NCBI GenBank assembly: GCA_017554135.1
Contig: JAFZIX010000063.1
Location: forward strand, 1-10,696
Origin: Bacteroidales bacterium
Lineage (GTDB): Bacteria; Bacteroidota; Bacteroidia; Bacteroidales; UBA932
Reading direction: 5' to 3'
Length of the DNA: 10,696 bases
The translations under genes and the position numbers were made by a program. The notes under the pieces are model-generated. The model had not been told where the DNA came from. It made no database searches and saw nothing but the letters and a program-made list of their open reading frames with translations. This document shows, piece by piece, positions 1 through 5,950 of the stretch; position 1 is the first letter of the stretch, and each line of letters begins with the position of its first letter.

Positions 1-254
1 GCATTATCACCTCTGCCATACGCCTGTGCAGTGAGGCCACCGGTTGACGCGCGCAGGAACGCAAAGTTCCAATAGATGACGTTGAGGATGAGGGCGCCGA
101 CGGAGATGCCGCCGATGAATTCGGCGCCGGTGCCGGCGGCGGAATGAAGATGCCCGGCGACGGCGGTATCCACCAGACCGACCAGCGGCACGGTGATGTT
201 CGCCAGAATGCTGGGCAAAGCCAGACGCAGTATTTCGCGGTCGAGCGCCTTCAC
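1..254 (-). CDS. MATE family efflux transporter (DinF-like), N-terminal part, cut by window edge
   Basis: Membrane exporter of the MATE superfamily, which typically moves drugs or metabolites out of the cell in exchange for Na+ or H+. Only the first 84 codons are present. They read as a short amphipathic start, a first membrane segment containing LALPSILANITVPLVGLVD and AVAGHL, then IGGISVGALILNVIYWNFAF and TGGLTAQAYGRGD. This is the usual N-terminal pattern of the DinF-type branch, including the polar segment after TM2. The start chosen is GTG at 254: the preceding in-frame codon is the TAA of the upstream gene and no ATG follows nearby. No Shine-Dalgarno is evident, so coupled re-initiation after the upstream gene is likely. 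It is probably co-transcribed with the DUF1295 gene. The substrate cannot be predicted. Confidence 0.85.
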   Translation of the reverse strand, partial: MKALDREILRLALPSILANITVPLVGLVDTAVAGHLHSAAGTGAEFIGGISVGALILNVIYWNFAFLRASTGGLTAQAYGRGDN

Positions 255-1190
255 TTAGAATCGGGGGAAAAACTTGGAAACAGTCTTGCAGTAATTGTCA
301 TATTCCGGATACTTGCTGCCGCTGATCTGCTCGGCAAGAGCAGAACTGCCCAGGAACAGAACCACAAGCAACAAAGCTCCGATTACGCTCCAATTGAATA
401 ACCCGATGCCGGCACCGATGGAGAAGATATAAAATGCGATCCAGGTGCCTTGCTCGGCGAAGTAGTTGGGATGACGGCTGAGTTTCCAGAGGCCGGTAGT
501 ATTGAAGCCCTTGTTGTAGGGCTCCGGAAGATCCTGCAGTGCCTGCCCGGAGTTGATCATGGCCCACTTACGCGTCTGGAATGCCCACTGCTGCTCATCA
601 GCAACCGTTTCATAGACAATGAATGCCAGCACAAACACAGCGGCAATAGCATCAACCCATCCGAAGGGTATGGTGGAATTCATCGAGACCAGCGCCGGGA
701 CGGTAATCATAAGCACAAGGACGTTCTGGTATATCGAGATGAAGAAAAAGTCGAATAGCATCCACGCAATCTTGTTCCCCTTGAAGGGTGGGCCGGAACG
801 AACCACGCTCCATCGGTAATCCTCGTTTCCCTCCCAGAACTTGAGACGGTAGGCCCCCTTGCGGGCGAAATTGAAAGTTAGACGAATTCCCCAAAGTGTG
901 GCCAGGATGGCCATCACTACCAGCCTAGTGCTCATGCCTCCCATGCCTGCGATAACCCAGGTATAGGCTATGGGCAGAAGGCTCCAGAGTTTATCCATCT
1001 GGGAATTGTTGCCGGTCAGTTCTCCGGCGATGAAGCAGAAGGCGGCGCTCCCGGCAACTATATAACCCAGAATCTTCAAGGTTTCAATCTGCTCTGCGCC
1101 CAGTGCCGGCCCGACAGTGAAATACAAAATGGGGCAGACAATCAGAGACAATCCGAGCAGTGTACCCATGAGGGGGATGTTCATCTTCAT
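255..1190 (-). CDS. DUF1295 family membrane protein (steroid 5-alpha-reductase/ICMT-like fold)
   Basis: Polytopic inner-membrane protein of 311 residues from the chosen ATG, of the DUF1295 family, related in fold to steroid 5-alpha reductases and isoprenylcysteine methyltransferases. Visible landmarks are NNSQMDKLWSLLP (about 61-73), EDYRW (123-127), ETVADEQQW (194-202) and GLWKLSRHPNYFAEQ (233-247), the conserved C-terminal signature that in relatives contributes to the NAD(P)H or SAM site. The tail YPEYDNYCKTVSKFFP is also typical. Hydrophobic segments alternate through the whole length. The frame stays open upstream to a GTG at 1262, but a TACATTTG promoter element lies inside that extension (1222-1229), so ATG 1190 (or 1184, MNIPLMG) is preferred. 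It leads the operon with the MATE gene. Substrate and reaction are unknown for most bacterial members. Confidence 0.85.
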   Translation of the reverse strand: MKMNIPLMGTLLGLSLIVCPILYFTVGPALGAEQIETLKILGYIVAGSAAFCFIAGELTGNNSQMDKLWSLLPIAYTWVIAGMGGMSTRLVVMAILATLWGIRLTFNFARKGAYRLKFWEGNEDYRWSVVRSGPPFKGNKIAWMLFDFFFISIYQNVLVLMITVPALVSMNSTIPFGWVDAIAAVFVLAFIVYETVADEQQWAFQTRKWAMINSGQALQDLPEPYNKGFNTTGLWKLSRHPNYFAEQGTWIAFYIFSIGAGIGLFNWSVIGALLLVVLFLGSSALAEQISGSKYPEYDNYCKTVSKFFPRF

Positions 1191-1221
1191 ATAAAAGAAA
1201 TAGCTAGCGTTTGACAAAGCG

Positions 1222-1229
1222 CAAATGTA
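1222..1229 (-). promoter_or_regulatory. -7 promoter element TACATTTG for the DUF1295-MATE operon
   Basis: On the minus strand the octamer TACATTTG matches the Bacteroidota -7 consensus TAnnTTTG exactly and ends 31 nt before the ATG at 1190. No clear TTTG -33 element is seen at the usual 19-21 nt distance, so this is a partial promoter match. Its position supports the 1190 start over the longer 1262 start. Confidence 0.5.
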
Positions 1230-1284
1230 CAAAAAATAATTTTGGGCGGCGGCGGACAACACATTAGGCCAAACGATTAAAACG

Positions 1285-1387
1285 TTTAACCAAAAACTGG
1301 CCTTAGAACAGGTTTTTTGGTAAAAAACAGGTCAAATTAGCCGGTTTTTTACCAAATAATGCCCTCAGAGGCCGATTTTTGGTAAAA
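1285..1387. repeat. 103-bp imperfect palindrome with four GGTAAAA-type motifs between divergent promoters
   Basis: Positions pair symmetrically about 1336. The inner arms 1316-1331 (TTTGGTAAAAAACAGG) and 1341-1356 (CCGGTTTTTTACCAAA) match at 15 of 16 positions around a 9-nt centre. The outer arms 1285-1304 and 1368-1387 match at 16 of 20 positions, plus two G-T pairs. The GGT/ACC cores lie at 1289, 1319, 1351 and 1381, in alternating orientation, 30-32 bp apart (about three helical turns). The block falls between the two candidate -7 elements (1222-1229 minus, 1395-1402 plus), so it is probably untranscribed from either. That favours a DNA-level role (operator or activator sites) or a MITE-like insertion over an RNA hairpin. 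No target-site duplication is evident. Confidence 0.7.
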
Positions 1388-1402
1388 GAAATACTAACTT
1401 AG
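1377..1402 (+). promoter_or_regulatory. Candidate promoter of the ykvA-like/gre/ICMT operon
   Basis: TAACTTAG at 1395-1402 differs from the -7 consensus TAnnTTTG by one base and is 24 nt before ATG 1427. It is preceded by TTTTGGTAAAAGAAAT (1377-1392). The same 16-mer stands at the same distance before the perfect -7 element of the DUF5009 gene on the other strand (3940-3955). No -33 TTTG is seen at 19-21 nt. The assignment rests mainly on this shared architecture. Confidence 0.45.
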
Positions 1403-1426
1403 CAAACGAACTCAATAATAGATACT

Positions 1427-1846
1427 ATGCTTACTATCTGCCTTCTGATTCTGCTATACTCCATACTGAAGAAACCCGTCGGCACACTCGTCGACAAAAT
1501 CCGCGATGCCGACTGGAGACGCCCGGTGCGAAACGCCTGGAACAAGATAGTCGAATATTCCAAGAAAGCCGGGAGAGAAGCCACCCGCGTGGTGCTGCGT
1601 TTCTGGTACGTACTTGCCGAGGGCGACCTTTCAGCTAAGGACAAGGCCCTGGTATACGCCGGAATCATCTACATGGTGGTCCCGCATGACCTCCTGCCAA
1701 AGAAGACCCTCGGCCTGTTGGGTCTGGTGGACGACGCTGGAGTGGCCGCGTGGGTCTACAAGAAAATCAGCAAGAACATCACACCACAGATAGAACAGAA
1801 GGTGAACATTACGCTGGACGACTGGTTCGGTTACGAGATTTCTTAA
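1427..1846 (+). CDS. YkvA family protein (DUF1232)
   Basis: Small protein of 139 residues. A short hydrophobic N-terminus (residues 2-14, LTICLLILLYSIL) is followed by a basic linker and a DUF1232/YkvA domain at about 68-113. The family core is visible as DKALVYAGIIYMVVPHDLLP (72-91), then LGLLGLVDDAGVAAWVYKKI. The P-x-D-L-x-P turn and the paired aspartates D102/D103 are the hallmarks. No biochemical role is established for most bacterial members; a membrane-associated location is inferred from the N-terminus. It is the first gene of a tight operon (16 nt to the next start). The start is ATG 1427, since the upstream sequence is promoter-like. Confidence 0.82.
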   Translation: MLTICLLILLYSILKKPVGTLVDKIRDADWRRPVRNAWNKIVEYSKKAGREATRVVLRFWYVLAEGDLSAKDKALVYAGIIYMVVPHDLLPKKTLGLLGLVDDAGVAAWVYKKISKNITPQIEQKVNITLDDWFGYEIS

Positions 1847-1851
1847 GTAAT

Positions 1852-1855
1852 GGAG
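1852..1855 (+). promoter_or_regulatory. Shine-Dalgarno-like GGAG before the Gre-family gene
   Basis: GGAG lies 7 nt before ATG 1863. It supports that start and is one of the few SD-like sites in this window. Confidence 0.4.
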
Positions 1856-1862
1856 ATTAGCC

Positions 1863-2327
1863 ATGGAATACCTTTCAAAGCAACGATACGACGAGTTGGT
1901 GACCGAGTTGAAGCATCTTATTGAAGAAGTATACCCCAGAGTGTCGGCAGAACTGGCGGAGATGAGTGCCCAGGGGGACCGGAGCGATAATGCGGGATAC
2001 CGTGAGGCAAGGCGTAACCAGGCGAAGACCATCAGCCGTATCAAGTTTCTGCAGAAGATCCTGGAGAATTCCCGCGTGATTGACCTTGAGGCTCTTCCCA
2101 AAGACAGAGTCTCCCTTCTGTGTCATGTCGAATTCACGAACCTCACTACAAATACCCGAATGAAATTCGAGATAGTCAGCCCTCACGAGATGGACCTCGA
2201 GGCTGGCAAGATCTCGCTGAAATCCCCGATCGGCGCTGCCCTGATGGGCAAGAAGGTCGGCGAAATCGCCGAGGCCCAGGTTCCTTCCGGAACCCTGCGC
2301 CTGAGAATCGAGAGCATCACATACTAA
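1863..2327 (+). CDS. GreA/GreB family transcription elongation factor (GreB-like)
   Basis: Factor that enters the RNA polymerase secondary channel and stimulates cleavage of backtracked RNA. Length 154 aa is normal for the family. Residues 1-75 form the coiled-coil domain. The tip motif QGDRSDNAGY carries D39 and D42, matching the acidic pair of Gre factors (D and E in E. coli GreA; here the second is Asp, a conservative change). The following RIKFLQKILENSRVID resembles GreB more than GreA, as does GDRS. The C-terminal FKBP-like domain (about 80-154) has ISLKSPIGAALMGKKVGE and ends in SITY. It sits between the YkvA-like gene and the methyltransferase, 5 nt before the latter. Most Bacteroidota carry a separate standard GreA, so this may be a second paralogue (inference). 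Confidence 0.9.
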   Translation: MEYLSKQRYDELVTELKHLIEEVYPRVSAELAEMSAQGDRSDNAGYREARRNQAKTISRIKFLQKILENSRVIDLEALPKDRVSLLCHVEFTNLTTNTRMKFEIVSPHEMDLEAGKISLKSPIGAALMGKKVGEIAEAQVPSGTLRLRIESITY

Positions 2328-2332
2328 GCAGA

Positions 2333-2806
2333 ATGAAACACTTTTTCGGACTTTTCCTTGGCTTTGCCATTTTTATTGTTGGTATCCCGGCCCTGATGTG
2401 GTGGGTTGCGGGTGCGCCGGCGTTGTCAGACCTGCCTGTCGCAAGGTTGTATCTGGCGATAATTATCTCCATTGCAGGCCTGTCCCTCAGCATCTGGAGC
2501 ATAGTTTACATGAGGCGCGTCGGGAAGGGAAATCCATTCGACGCCATGGGGCATGAGGTAGCGCCGCGCACCAAGCACCTGATGACGGACGGCCCTTACA
2601 AACTCAGCCGGAACCCCATGCTTTCGGGCACCTATCTCTATTATATCGGCATCCTGCTTGCCCTTTGGAATGGCTGGGCACTGCTGGTATTCGCAGCACT
2701 CGCCATTATAATGGTATTCCAGGTTCGCTCCGAGGAAAAGCGGCTGGAAACAGATTTCGGGCAGGAATACCTGAATTACAAGGCAAAAACCAGAATGTTT
2801 CTCTAA
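2333..2806 (+). CDS. Isoprenylcysteine carboxyl methyltransferase (ICMT/PEMT) family membrane protein
   Basis: Integral membrane methyltransferase-like protein of 157 residues with about four membrane segments (roughly 4-24, 38-58, 98-113, 115-131). The SAM-binding signature of the ICMT/phospholipid N-methyltransferase superfamily is present: DGPYKLSRNPMLSGTYL (86-102), then SEEKRLETDFGQEYLNYK (133-150) with the paired Glu and the FG-x-EY motif, ending in the usual basic tail (KTRMFL). The substrate in bacteria is usually unknown (lipid or isoprenoid thiol/carboxyl methylation are candidates). The frame is open back to 2120, but that stretch overlaps the Gre gene; ATG 2333 gives the normal family length and starts just after the Gre stop. 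Last gene of the operon; its stop overlaps the convergent gene's stop. Confidence 0.88.
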   Translation: MKHFFGLFLGFAIFIVGIPALMWWVAGAPALSDLPVARLYLAIIISIAGLSLSIWSIVYMRRVGKGNPFDAMGHEVAPRTKHLMTDGPYKLSRNPMLSGTYLYYIGILLALWNGWALLVFAALAIIMVFQVRSEEKRLETDFGQEYLNYKAKTRMFL

Positions 2807-3924
2807 ACCTTGAGGAACACCTCTTTCCGGTAGAGGAAATACAATATCAGCCAGCAGATCAGCACGTATCCTGCTGAAAGGATAACCTTGCCCACGGCCT
2901 CGCTGCAAAGCCCTGCCAGTCCTCCGAAGAAGAAGGTGTTGATCGCGGGGATGGAAACTATCCTCTGTAGCATATAAATCGTGATGGAATTCATTCCGAT
3001 CACCCTGAAGGGGAAGGCCCATTTCTGCCAGCCCTTTACATCAATTATATAATAGAAGATGGCAAAGCAGGCGAAGGAATATGCCCCCACTGCCAGCACG
3101 AAGGAACTGCTCCAAAGTTTTTTGTTGATGGGGAAGTCCAGGTTCCAGACCAGTGCGAGCCCGGCGCAAACCGCGGCGGCAGCCAGCAGCCATAGGGTTT
3201 TGCGGCCTCCGGACATCTTTTCTTCCGGCAAGCGCGCCAGTTCTCCCGCGAACATACCGAGCATGGCGGTGACGATGGCGGGGATGGTACTCAGCAGGCC
3301 CTCGGGATCGAAGCGCCCGCCATCATAAAGCAGCCTCCCGGGGAGGATCTGCCTATCCACCCATCCCACCAGGTTCCCGTGGATGTCTAGAGGATTCCCA
3401 CCCGGCACGTCCGGGGCCGGAACGAAGCGTATCAGCAGCCAGTATCCTATGAGGATTGCCGCCGCGATTATCCCGCGTTTCCAGGGAGATTTGACGAACA
3501 GATAGATGAGTGCCGCTCCTGCCCAGGCGATACCGATGCGGGCAAGGACACTCGCGACACGCAAATTGGCGAAATCCAATTTGAAAAGGCCATTATACAC
3601 AAGCCCTAGACCGATGAGGATGAGGCAGCGGCGTATTATCTTCCAGACGATCTTGCCGGTGCTTTTCCCGGCCTCGCGCTGCTTGGCAAGGGAGAAGGGC
3701 CATGATGCGCCCGCGAGGAAGAGGAAGAGCGGGAAGATGGTGTCGTGGTGCCGGAGGCCATCCCACTCCACGTGAGTCATTTGCTGAGCAAGCCAGCAAT
3801 CGGCCCCGTTGGGGAACAGGCGGCATATACCAATCACCAGGCCTGCCACACCCATTATAAACATCATATCGAAACCCCTCAGGGCATCCAGCGACGCAAG
3901 TCTCTTGTTTTTATCCATATTCAT
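2803..3924 (-). CDS. DUF5009 / heparan-alpha-glucosaminide N-acetyltransferase-like membrane protein
   Basis: Polytopic protein of 373 residues, with about ten hydrophobic segments, of the DUF5009/YeiB/HGSNAT-like acyltransferase group. The N-terminal signature KRLASLDALRGFDMMFIMG (7-25) is classical. THVEWDGLRHHDTIFPLFLF (50-69) aligns by eye with the HGSNAT segment holding its catalytic histidine, here H51. Family members are thought to pass acetyl groups from acetyl-CoA across the membrane to sugars, but the bacterial substrate is not known. The frame extends upstream to GTG 4008; ATG 3924 is preferred because a perfect promoter (-33 TTTG, 19-nt spacer, -7 TATATTTG) lies within the extension and ends 5 nt before this ATG. 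A second ATG at 3918 is also possible. It is divergent from the polyprenyl synthase gene and convergent with the ICMT gene, so probably monocistronic. Confidence 0.85.
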   Translation of the reverse strand: MNMDKNKRLASLDALRGFDMMFIMGVAGLVIGICRLFPNGADCWLAQQMTHVEWDGLRHHDTIFPLFLFLAGASWPFSLAKQREAGKSTGKIVWKIIRRCLILIGLGLVYNGLFKLDFANLRVASVLARIGIAWAGAALIYLFVKSPWKRGIIAAAILIGYWLLIRFVPAPDVPGGNPLDIHGNLVGWVDRQILPGRLLYDGGRFDPEGLLSTIPAIVTAMLGMFAGELARLPEEKMSGGRKTLWLLAAAAVCAGLALVWNLDFPINKKLWSSSFVLAVGAYSFACFAIFYYIIDVKGWQKWAFPFRVIGMNSITIYMLQRIVSIPAINTFFFGGLAGLCSEAVGKVILSAGYVLICWLILYFLYRKEVFLKV

Positions 3925-3929
3925 AAGAG

Positions 3930-3960
3930 CAAATATATCATTTCTTTTACCAAAATCAAA
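3930..3960 (-). promoter_or_regulatory. Promoter of the DUF5009 gene (-33 TTTG / -7 TATATTTG)
   Basis: On the minus strand, TTTG (3960-3957), a 19-nt spacer and TATATTTG (3937-3930) match the Bacteroidota primary-sigma consensus at both elements. The spacer contains TTTTGGTAAAAGAAAT (3955-3940), identical over 16 bases to the sequence before the ykvA-like gene. The ATG follows the -7 element by only 5 nt, so the transcript is probably leaderless. Confidence 0.75.
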
Positions 3961-3978
3961 CTTAGAACTAAAAATGAT

Positions 3979-3986
3979 TAACTTTG
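3979..3986 (+). promoter_or_regulatory. -7 promoter element TAACTTTG of the polyprenyl synthase operon
   Basis: TAACTTTG matches TAnnTTTG exactly and stands 6 nt before ATG 3993. No convincing -33 element is seen. The two divergent -7 elements here are separated by only 41 bp (3938-3978). Its position argues against the TTG at 3984 as start codon and for a leaderless mRNA starting at or near ATG 3993. Confidence 0.6.
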
Positions 3987-3992
3987 TACAAT

Positions 3993-4979
3993 ATGATAAC
4001 CGAATCACACATTGATGGCACTATAGACCGCCTGTTCAAAGAAATACAGTTCGCCGGCGAACCGGCAGGCCTATACGATCCCCTCCGCTACATGATAGGC
4101 ATTGGCGGCAAGCGCATCCGCCCCCGTCTCTGCCTCACCGCCTACTCCATCTTCAAAGACCGGATCACCCCCAAACTCCTGGAGGTCGCATCCGCGCTGG
4201 AGGTTTTCCACACCTTCACTCTCCTGCACGACGACATCATGGACCGTTCGCCCCTGCGCCGCGGACAGGAAACAGTCTGGAAGAAATGGAATGAAGACAC
4301 CGCAATCCTCTCCGGGGATGTGATGCAGATAGATGCCTACAAGCGCATTGCCAAGGCCCCCGTCGACCGGCTCGATGCGGTGCTGGAACTCTTCTCGAAA
4401 ACGGCCGCGGAGGTTTGCGAAGGGCAGCAGTACGACATGGAGTTCGAAAGCGTGGCCGAGGTGACGATGGAGGATTACTGCAAGATGATAGGTCTCAAGA
4501 CCGCCGTGCTGCTTGCATGTTCCGCGAAGATGGGTGCGATAATGGCCCAGGCGGAGGATAAGCAGTGCCGGGCGCTCTATGATTATGGCTATCAGTTGGG
4601 CATGGCTTTCCAGGTGGCGGATGATTACCTGGATGCCTTCGGCGATGAAAAGGTATTCGGCAAGCCTATCGGCGGCGATATTCTCAACTGCAAAAAGAGT
4701 TGGCTCACGGTGCGCACTTGCGAAAAGTTGCCCAAGGCCCAAAAAGAAGCGTTCCTGAAGCGCTTCGCGGAACTGGCCGGCAATCCCGACGAGGCAAAGA
4801 CCAAGATCGCCGATATAAAGAAGATATATGTGGAGTGCGGAGTGGACCTGGATGCCCGGGCGGAGGTGCGCCGCTATACCGAGGAGGCCTTGAAGGCGGC
4901 TAAAAAACTGAAACTGAACAAGGTGCGTTTCGAGGCCCTGAAGCGCTTCGCAGAAAAGCTTGTAGAGCGCGCCAAGTGA
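3993..4979 (+). CDS. Polyprenyl diphosphate synthase (isoprenyl chain elongation)
   Basis: Trans-prenyltransferase that condenses isopentenyl diphosphate onto an allylic diphosphate to make the prenyl chain for quinones and related lipids; cytosolic. Length 328 aa is normal. Motifs: GGKRIRPRL (38-46) for IPP binding, the first Asp-rich motif LLHDDIMDRSPLRRG (77-91) with D80, D81 and D84, GDVM (108-111), KTAVL (169-173), and the second Asp-rich motif FQVADDYLD (206-214) with D210, D211 and D214. Phe75, five residues before the first Asp, is a bulky chain-length position, which suggests a short product such as C20 rather than C40 (inference only). ATG 3993 follows the promoter; a TTG at 3984 lies within the -7 element. 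First gene of an operon with rsgA and the YgjP-like gene. Confidence 0.92.
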   Translation: MITESHIDGTIDRLFKEIQFAGEPAGLYDPLRYMIGIGGKRIRPRLCLTAYSIFKDRITPKLLEVASALEVFHTFTLLHDDIMDRSPLRRGQETVWKKWNEDTAILSGDVMQIDAYKRIAKAPVDRLDAVLELFSKTAAEVCEGQQYDMEFESVAEVTMEDYCKMIGLKTAVLLACSAKMGAIMAQAEDKQCRALYDYGYQLGMAFQVADDYLDAFGDEKVFGKPIGGDILNCKKSWLTVRTCEKLPKAQKEAFLKRFAELAGNPDEAKTKIADIKKIYVECGVDLDARAEVRRYTEEALKAAKKLKLNKVRFEALKRFAEKLVERAK

Positions 4980-4981
4980 TT

Positions 4982-5950
4982 ATGGAAGAGCGGATTGCAA
5001 CGGTTGTGATGAATGCTGGCAGTCATTATCTGCTGAGCGAACTGCCAGAGTGGGCTCCGTTCCCTGCGGTGCTCCGTGGTAAGGTCCGCCTGCAGAAATC
5101 CACCGCCACCAATCCCGTTGCAGTGGGGGACAGGGTTAAGTTCGTGACGGAAGATACCCCCGCGGTCATCACCGAAATCCTGCCGCGGCGGAACTACGTC
5201 ATCCGCAAATCCACAAACCTAAGCCGGCAGGCACACATCATCGCAGCGAACCTGGACCAGGCGGTCATCGCCGTCAGTCTCTTCTTCCCCGAAATCAAAC
5301 TGCCTTTCCTCGACCGAATTCTGGTGACCTGCGAGGTCTATAAGATTCCGGTGCTGATAGTGCTGAACAAGGTGGATCTCTACCGGGAGGATGCGCCCGA
5401 GGCGGTTGCGGCGTTCCACCGTATCTATGAAGGCGCGGGCTACCGGGTGATAGAGACTTCCTGCAAGACGGGCGAAGGGATAGATGAACTCCGGGATGCC
5501 TGCAGCAGCAAACTGAGCCTGTTTTCAGGCGAGTCCGGCGTGGGAAAATCCTCCCTCATCAAGGCAGTGGATCCGTCCCTGGACCCGAAGATAGGCAAGA
5601 TATCTCTTGCGCACCTTCAAGGAAAGCATACAACATCGTCGTATGCGATGTATCCTTTTAGGGGCTCTGCCCCTAAAGTACCCCGAGACTCCTCCGAACC
5701 AGCGGGCTACTTGATTGATTCCCCGGGTCTCCGCGGCTTTGGCCTGGTGGATCTGGAGAAGGAGGAAATCGCCAAATACTTCCCCGAGATGCTGCGGGTA
5801 GCGGATGATTGCCGCTTTACCCCCTGCACCCATACCCACGAACCCGGCTGCGCCGTCAAGGCCGCTCTCGAAGCCGGCATCATCAGCCCCGAGCGCTATA
5901 ACTCCTACCTGGGCATGCTGGAGGAGGATGGAAAATTCCGCAAAGGATGA
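4982..5950 (+). CDS. rsgA: Ribosome small subunit-dependent GTPase A (RsgA/YjeQ)
   Basis: Circularly permuted GTPase that acts in late maturation of the 30S subunit. Domain order is visible: N-terminal OB fold (about 1-75), then permuted G motifs with G4 LNKVDL (128-133), G1 P-loop GESGVGKS (183-190), G2 GKHTT (214-218), G3 DSPG (246-249), and a C-terminal zinc knuckle CRFTPCTHTHEPGC with C277, C282, H284 and C290. The ATG at 4982 is 2 nt after the preceding stop; GTG 4976 would overlap it and add two residues. Odd feature: between G2 and G3, after MYPF, there are about a dozen more residues (RGSAPKVPRDSSEPAG) than the short glycine-rich turn usual here, encoded partly by a perfect DNA palindrome (5657-5677). 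All catalytic motifs remain intact, so the protein is probably functional. Confidence 0.95.
   Translation: MEERIATVVMNAGSHYLLSELPEWAPFPAVLRGKVRLQKSTATNPVAVGDRVKFVTEDTPAVITEILPRRNYVIRKSTNLSRQAHIIAANLDQAVIAVSLFFPEIKLPFLDRILVTCEVYKIPVLIVLNKVDLYREDAPEAVAAFHRIYEGAGYRVIETSCKTGEGIDELRDACSSKLSLFSGESGVGKSSLIKAVDPSLDPKIGKISLAHLQGKHTTSSYAMYPFRGSAPKVPRDSSEPAGYLIDSPGLRGFGLVDLEKEEIAKYFPEMLRVADDCRFTPCTHTHEPGCAVKAALEAGIISPERYNSYLGMLEEDGKFRKG
5657..5677. repeat. Perfect 9-bp palindrome (3-nt loop) inside rsgA, probable inserted element
   Basis: TTTAGGGGC, TCT, GCCCCTAAA form a perfect inverted repeat within the coding sequence. It encodes FRGSAPK at the surface loop between switch I and switch II of RsgA, where relatives are shorter. 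The C- and A-rich sequence that follows (to about 5705) also encodes extra residues. The frame is preserved. It is read as a palindromic repeat element captured in frame; copy number in the genome cannot be judged from one window. Confidence 0.6.

Noticed and set aside
1191..1262. N-terminal extension of the DUF1295 protein from GTG 1262
   Set aside because: A TACATTTG promoter element lies inside it and the internal ATG at 1190 gives the usual length.
1311..1360. CRISPR-like array or rho-independent terminator in the 1263-1426 intergenic region
   Set aside because: The copies are degenerate, alternate in orientation and have no spacer-type content. The flanking genes are divergent, so no transcript needs to end here.
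2120..2332. N-terminal extension of the ICMT-like gene by 71 codons
   Set aside because: It overlaps the Gre gene almost entirely and reads as unstructured Arg/Pro/Gly-rich sequence. The family length and hydrophobic start fit ATG 2333.
1..2806. DUF1295 and ICMT-like proteins as parts of one lipid-modification system
   Set aside because: They share a distant fold, but they are in separate, divergent operons with unrelated genes between them. Nothing in the sequence links their function.
5656..5678. Intrinsic terminator inside rsgA
   Set aside because: The stem is GC-rich but no T-run follows, and it lies in a coding region with the frame and downstream motifs preserved. A captured repeat explains it better.
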